Assembly (NCBI GenBank): GCA_005884305.1
Contig: VAYL01000005.1
Location: 5,031 to 10,811, forward strand
Direction: 5' to 3'
Source of the DNA: Actinomycetota bacterium
Lineage (GTDB): Bacteria; Actinomycetota; Thermoleophilia; Solirubrobacterales; 70-9
Length of the DNA stretch: 5,781 bases
Positions 4,328 through 5,781 of this stretch are shown piece by piece. Within the stretch, counting starts at the first letter, position 1; the number at the start of each line of letters is the position of its first letter. The notes under the pieces were generated by a model. It saw only the letters and a list, made by a program, of their open reading frames with translations. It did not search any database and had not been told where the DNA came from. A program made the position numbers and the translations under genes.

Positions 4328-5781
4328 TTACTCCGTGGAGATGTTCGGGTCCGCCTGGACCTTGTGCGGCACGATCATCAGGAAGTTCTCCGGCGCGGCC
4401 GCGGCGAGCCCCAGGATCCGCTTGGCCTCGTCGTCCTGGCCCGTTGCCCGGAGCTCATCCGCGTAGTGCCCGAGGAGGTCGTCGATGTCTAGCTGCCCCT
4501 CGTCGTCGAGGTCGGCGAGCTCCACCTTGGCGCCCTCGCCCAGGCGGCGCTGGATCGCGTCGGCGTTGAGGTTCCATTCGGGGTTCACGCGAACGTAGAC
4601 GCGACCGCCTGTCATGCCCGCGCATGCCCACGGGCCGATGTCACCCATGACGACGGCGCGCCCCGAGGTCATGTACTCGAAGGCGAAGCCCTTGGCGTTC
4701 GCGCGATCGACGATGCAGCCGCGGGAGTCGTCCAGCGGCTCCTCGGGCTCGCCGCCGAGCACGACGTCGGCGCCCGAGAGGCGGATGCAGAAGCGGGAAT
4801 CCGCGGAGCCCTGAACGAACAGGCGCCCGCGCTGCGCGCCGTATGCGAACGACTTGCCGACCGAGCCGTTGACGCGGCGGCCCTCGGAGTTACTGCCCTT
4901 GAGGACCGAGACCGTCCCGCCCAGCATCGTCTTCGCGACGCCGTCCTGGGCGCCGCCCTCGACCCGGATCACCAAGCCCCACGCGTTGAACGCGCCGAGA
5001 CCCTGACCCGCGACCGAGCCGCCGTTGAAGGTGAGCTCCGCGAGGACATCCGCCGGATCACCCGCCGGGGCGGCCTCGTAGATGCGCGCGCGCGAGATCG
5101 CGCCGGCGAGCTCCGTGCCGAGCACCCGGTCGTGGGCGTCGATCCCACCCGGGACGTCCTCGCGCACGGGGCCCTCCGCGAAGACCTTCCCGGCGAGGCC
5201 CGCGATTCGCATGCGGATCGGTCGCGCGCGGACGAGCCCGGCCTCGGCGCGGGCCTCGGCGGCGACGAGCTCCTCCTCGGCGGTCACCGGCATGTCGATC
5301 GGCTCCAGGTCGAGGAACTCCTCGAGCGGGGTGATCAGCTCGGCCAGGTCGAGCTCCTTGACGTGGGAGATCTGCTCAAGAAGGTCGTAGCGGCCAACGA
5401 GGTCCTGGGCGCGCTCGTAGCCAAGCGATGCGACGACGCGCTCGACTTCCTGGCCCATCGACTTGAAGAAGCGAGCGCAGCTCTCGGCGGCCCCGTCGAC
5501 GTGCTGGGGCGTGAACTTCTTGAGGCCGTGCTCCTGCGCTTGCTCGACCGTCTCGATCTGGGTCGCGATCCCGACGTGGCAGGTGTCGAGCTGGCAGCCG
5601 CGGCAGATCGTGCAGCCCAGTGAGACCATTGCCAGCGTGCCGAACGCCACGCGGTTGGCGCCCATGCAGTGGAGCTTCACGATGTCGTACGCATGCCGGT
5701 AGCCGCCGTCGGCCCAGATCTCGACCCGGTTGCGGATGCCGGCCTCCATGAGCGCCCTGTGCACCGCCCGGGTGCCGATGT
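4328..5781 (-). CDS. gltB: Glutamate synthase large subunit, C-terminal part (runs off right edge)
   Basis: Glutamate synthase converts glutamine plus 2-oxoglutarate to two glutamates for ammonia assimilation in the cytoplasm. The visible 483 or so residues are the C-terminal end; the glutaminase and most of the FMN domain are outside the window. Numbering from the GTG at 5762-5764: EIWADGGYRHAYDIV (15-29) and FGTLAMVSLGC are FMN-domain end motifs. Cys51, Cys57 and Cys62 form the C-x5-C-x4-C Fe-S site within CQLDTCHVGIATQ, with an additional Cys54. Helical linker with DLVGRYDLL at 121-129 follows, and then the GXGXG beta-helix domain (about 190-395) with NGGSVAGQGLGAFNAWGL, YGAQRGRLFVQGSADSRF, EYMTSGRAVVMGDIG and AGMTGGRVYVR. 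An insertion of roughly 18 residues precedes EYMT compared with the form I recall from well-known GltB proteins. The GTG is not the true start, since the frame continues to the edge in homologous sequence (IGTRAVHRALMEAG). No gltD follows; the next gene is the propeller. Confidence 0.88.
   Translation of the reverse strand, partial: IGTRAVHRALMEAGIRNRVEIWADGGYRHAYDIVKLHCMGANRVAFGTLAMVSLGCTICRGCQLDTCHVGIATQIETVEQAQEHGLKKFTPQHVDGAAESCARFFKSMGQEVERVVASLGYERAQDLVGRYDLLEQISHVKELDLAELITPLEEFLDLEPIDMPVTAEEELVAAEARAEAGLVRARPIRMRIAGLAGKVFAEGPVREDVPGGIDAHDRVLGTELAGAISRARIYEAAPAGDPADVLAELTFNGGSVAGQGLGAFNAWGLVIRVEGGAQDGVAKTMLGGTVSVLKGSNSEGRRVNGSVGKSFAYGAQRGRLFVQGSADSRFCIRLSGADVVLGGEPEEPLDDSRGCIVDRANAKGFAFEYMTSGRAVVMGDIGPWACAGMTGGRVYVRVNPEWNLNADAIQRRLGEGAKVELADLDDEGQLDIDDLLGHYADELRATGQDDEAKRILGLAAAAPENFLMIVPHKVQADPNISTE

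Overview
The window is GC-rich bacterial chromosome, most probably from a high-GC actinobacterium. A deep lineage such as Thermoleophilia/Solirubrobacterales is a guess from the style of the glutamate synthase and overall composition, not a demonstrated assignment. Coding regions favour G/C in the third codon position. Shine-Dalgarno sequences are largely absent, and two genes have an AT-rich -10-like hexamer 10-12 bases before the start codon, which suggests leaderless transcripts.

Layout from left to right. Bases 1-339 (minus) hold the N-terminal 113 residues of a class III PLP-dependent aminotransferase that runs off the left edge. Bases 340-646 contain no complete gene, but 403-504 (minus) carry a short segment with coding-like codon use, ending in a stop and lacking any start; it may be a gene remnant. 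Bases 647-1093 (plus) encode a small SRPBCC-fold protein. Its stop codon directly abuts the stop of a convergent minus-strand gene (1094-1666) for a small membrane-anchored HExxH metallopeptidase. Eleven bases upstream of that gene lies a second SRPBCC-fold protein (1678-2127, minus), probably in the same operon. Next is a large secreted protein (2166-4283, minus) built almost entirely of 14 tandem repeats of about 48 residues, best read as beta-propeller blades. The right end (4328-5781, minus) is the C-terminal part of a glutamate synthase large subunit: the end of the FMN/Fe-S synthase domain and the full GXGXG beta-helix domain.

The four minus-strand genes from gltB to the metallopeptidase are closely packed and could be partly cotranscribed, but they do not form an obvious pathway. 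The SRPBCC-metallopeptidase pair is the most convincing cotranscribed unit. A promoter-like hexamer lies between the propeller gene and that pair. Ammonia assimilation (gltB) and amino-group transfer (the aminotransferase) are housekeeping functions. The propeller protein is probably extracytoplasmic and of unknown role. I see no mobile element, CRISPR array, tRNA or rRNA, and no clear new multi-gene system. The most distinctive items are the 14-blade propeller with apparent N-to-C closure, the cytoplasm-facing membrane-anchored zincin, the extra cysteine and insertion in GltB, and the coding-like remnant.
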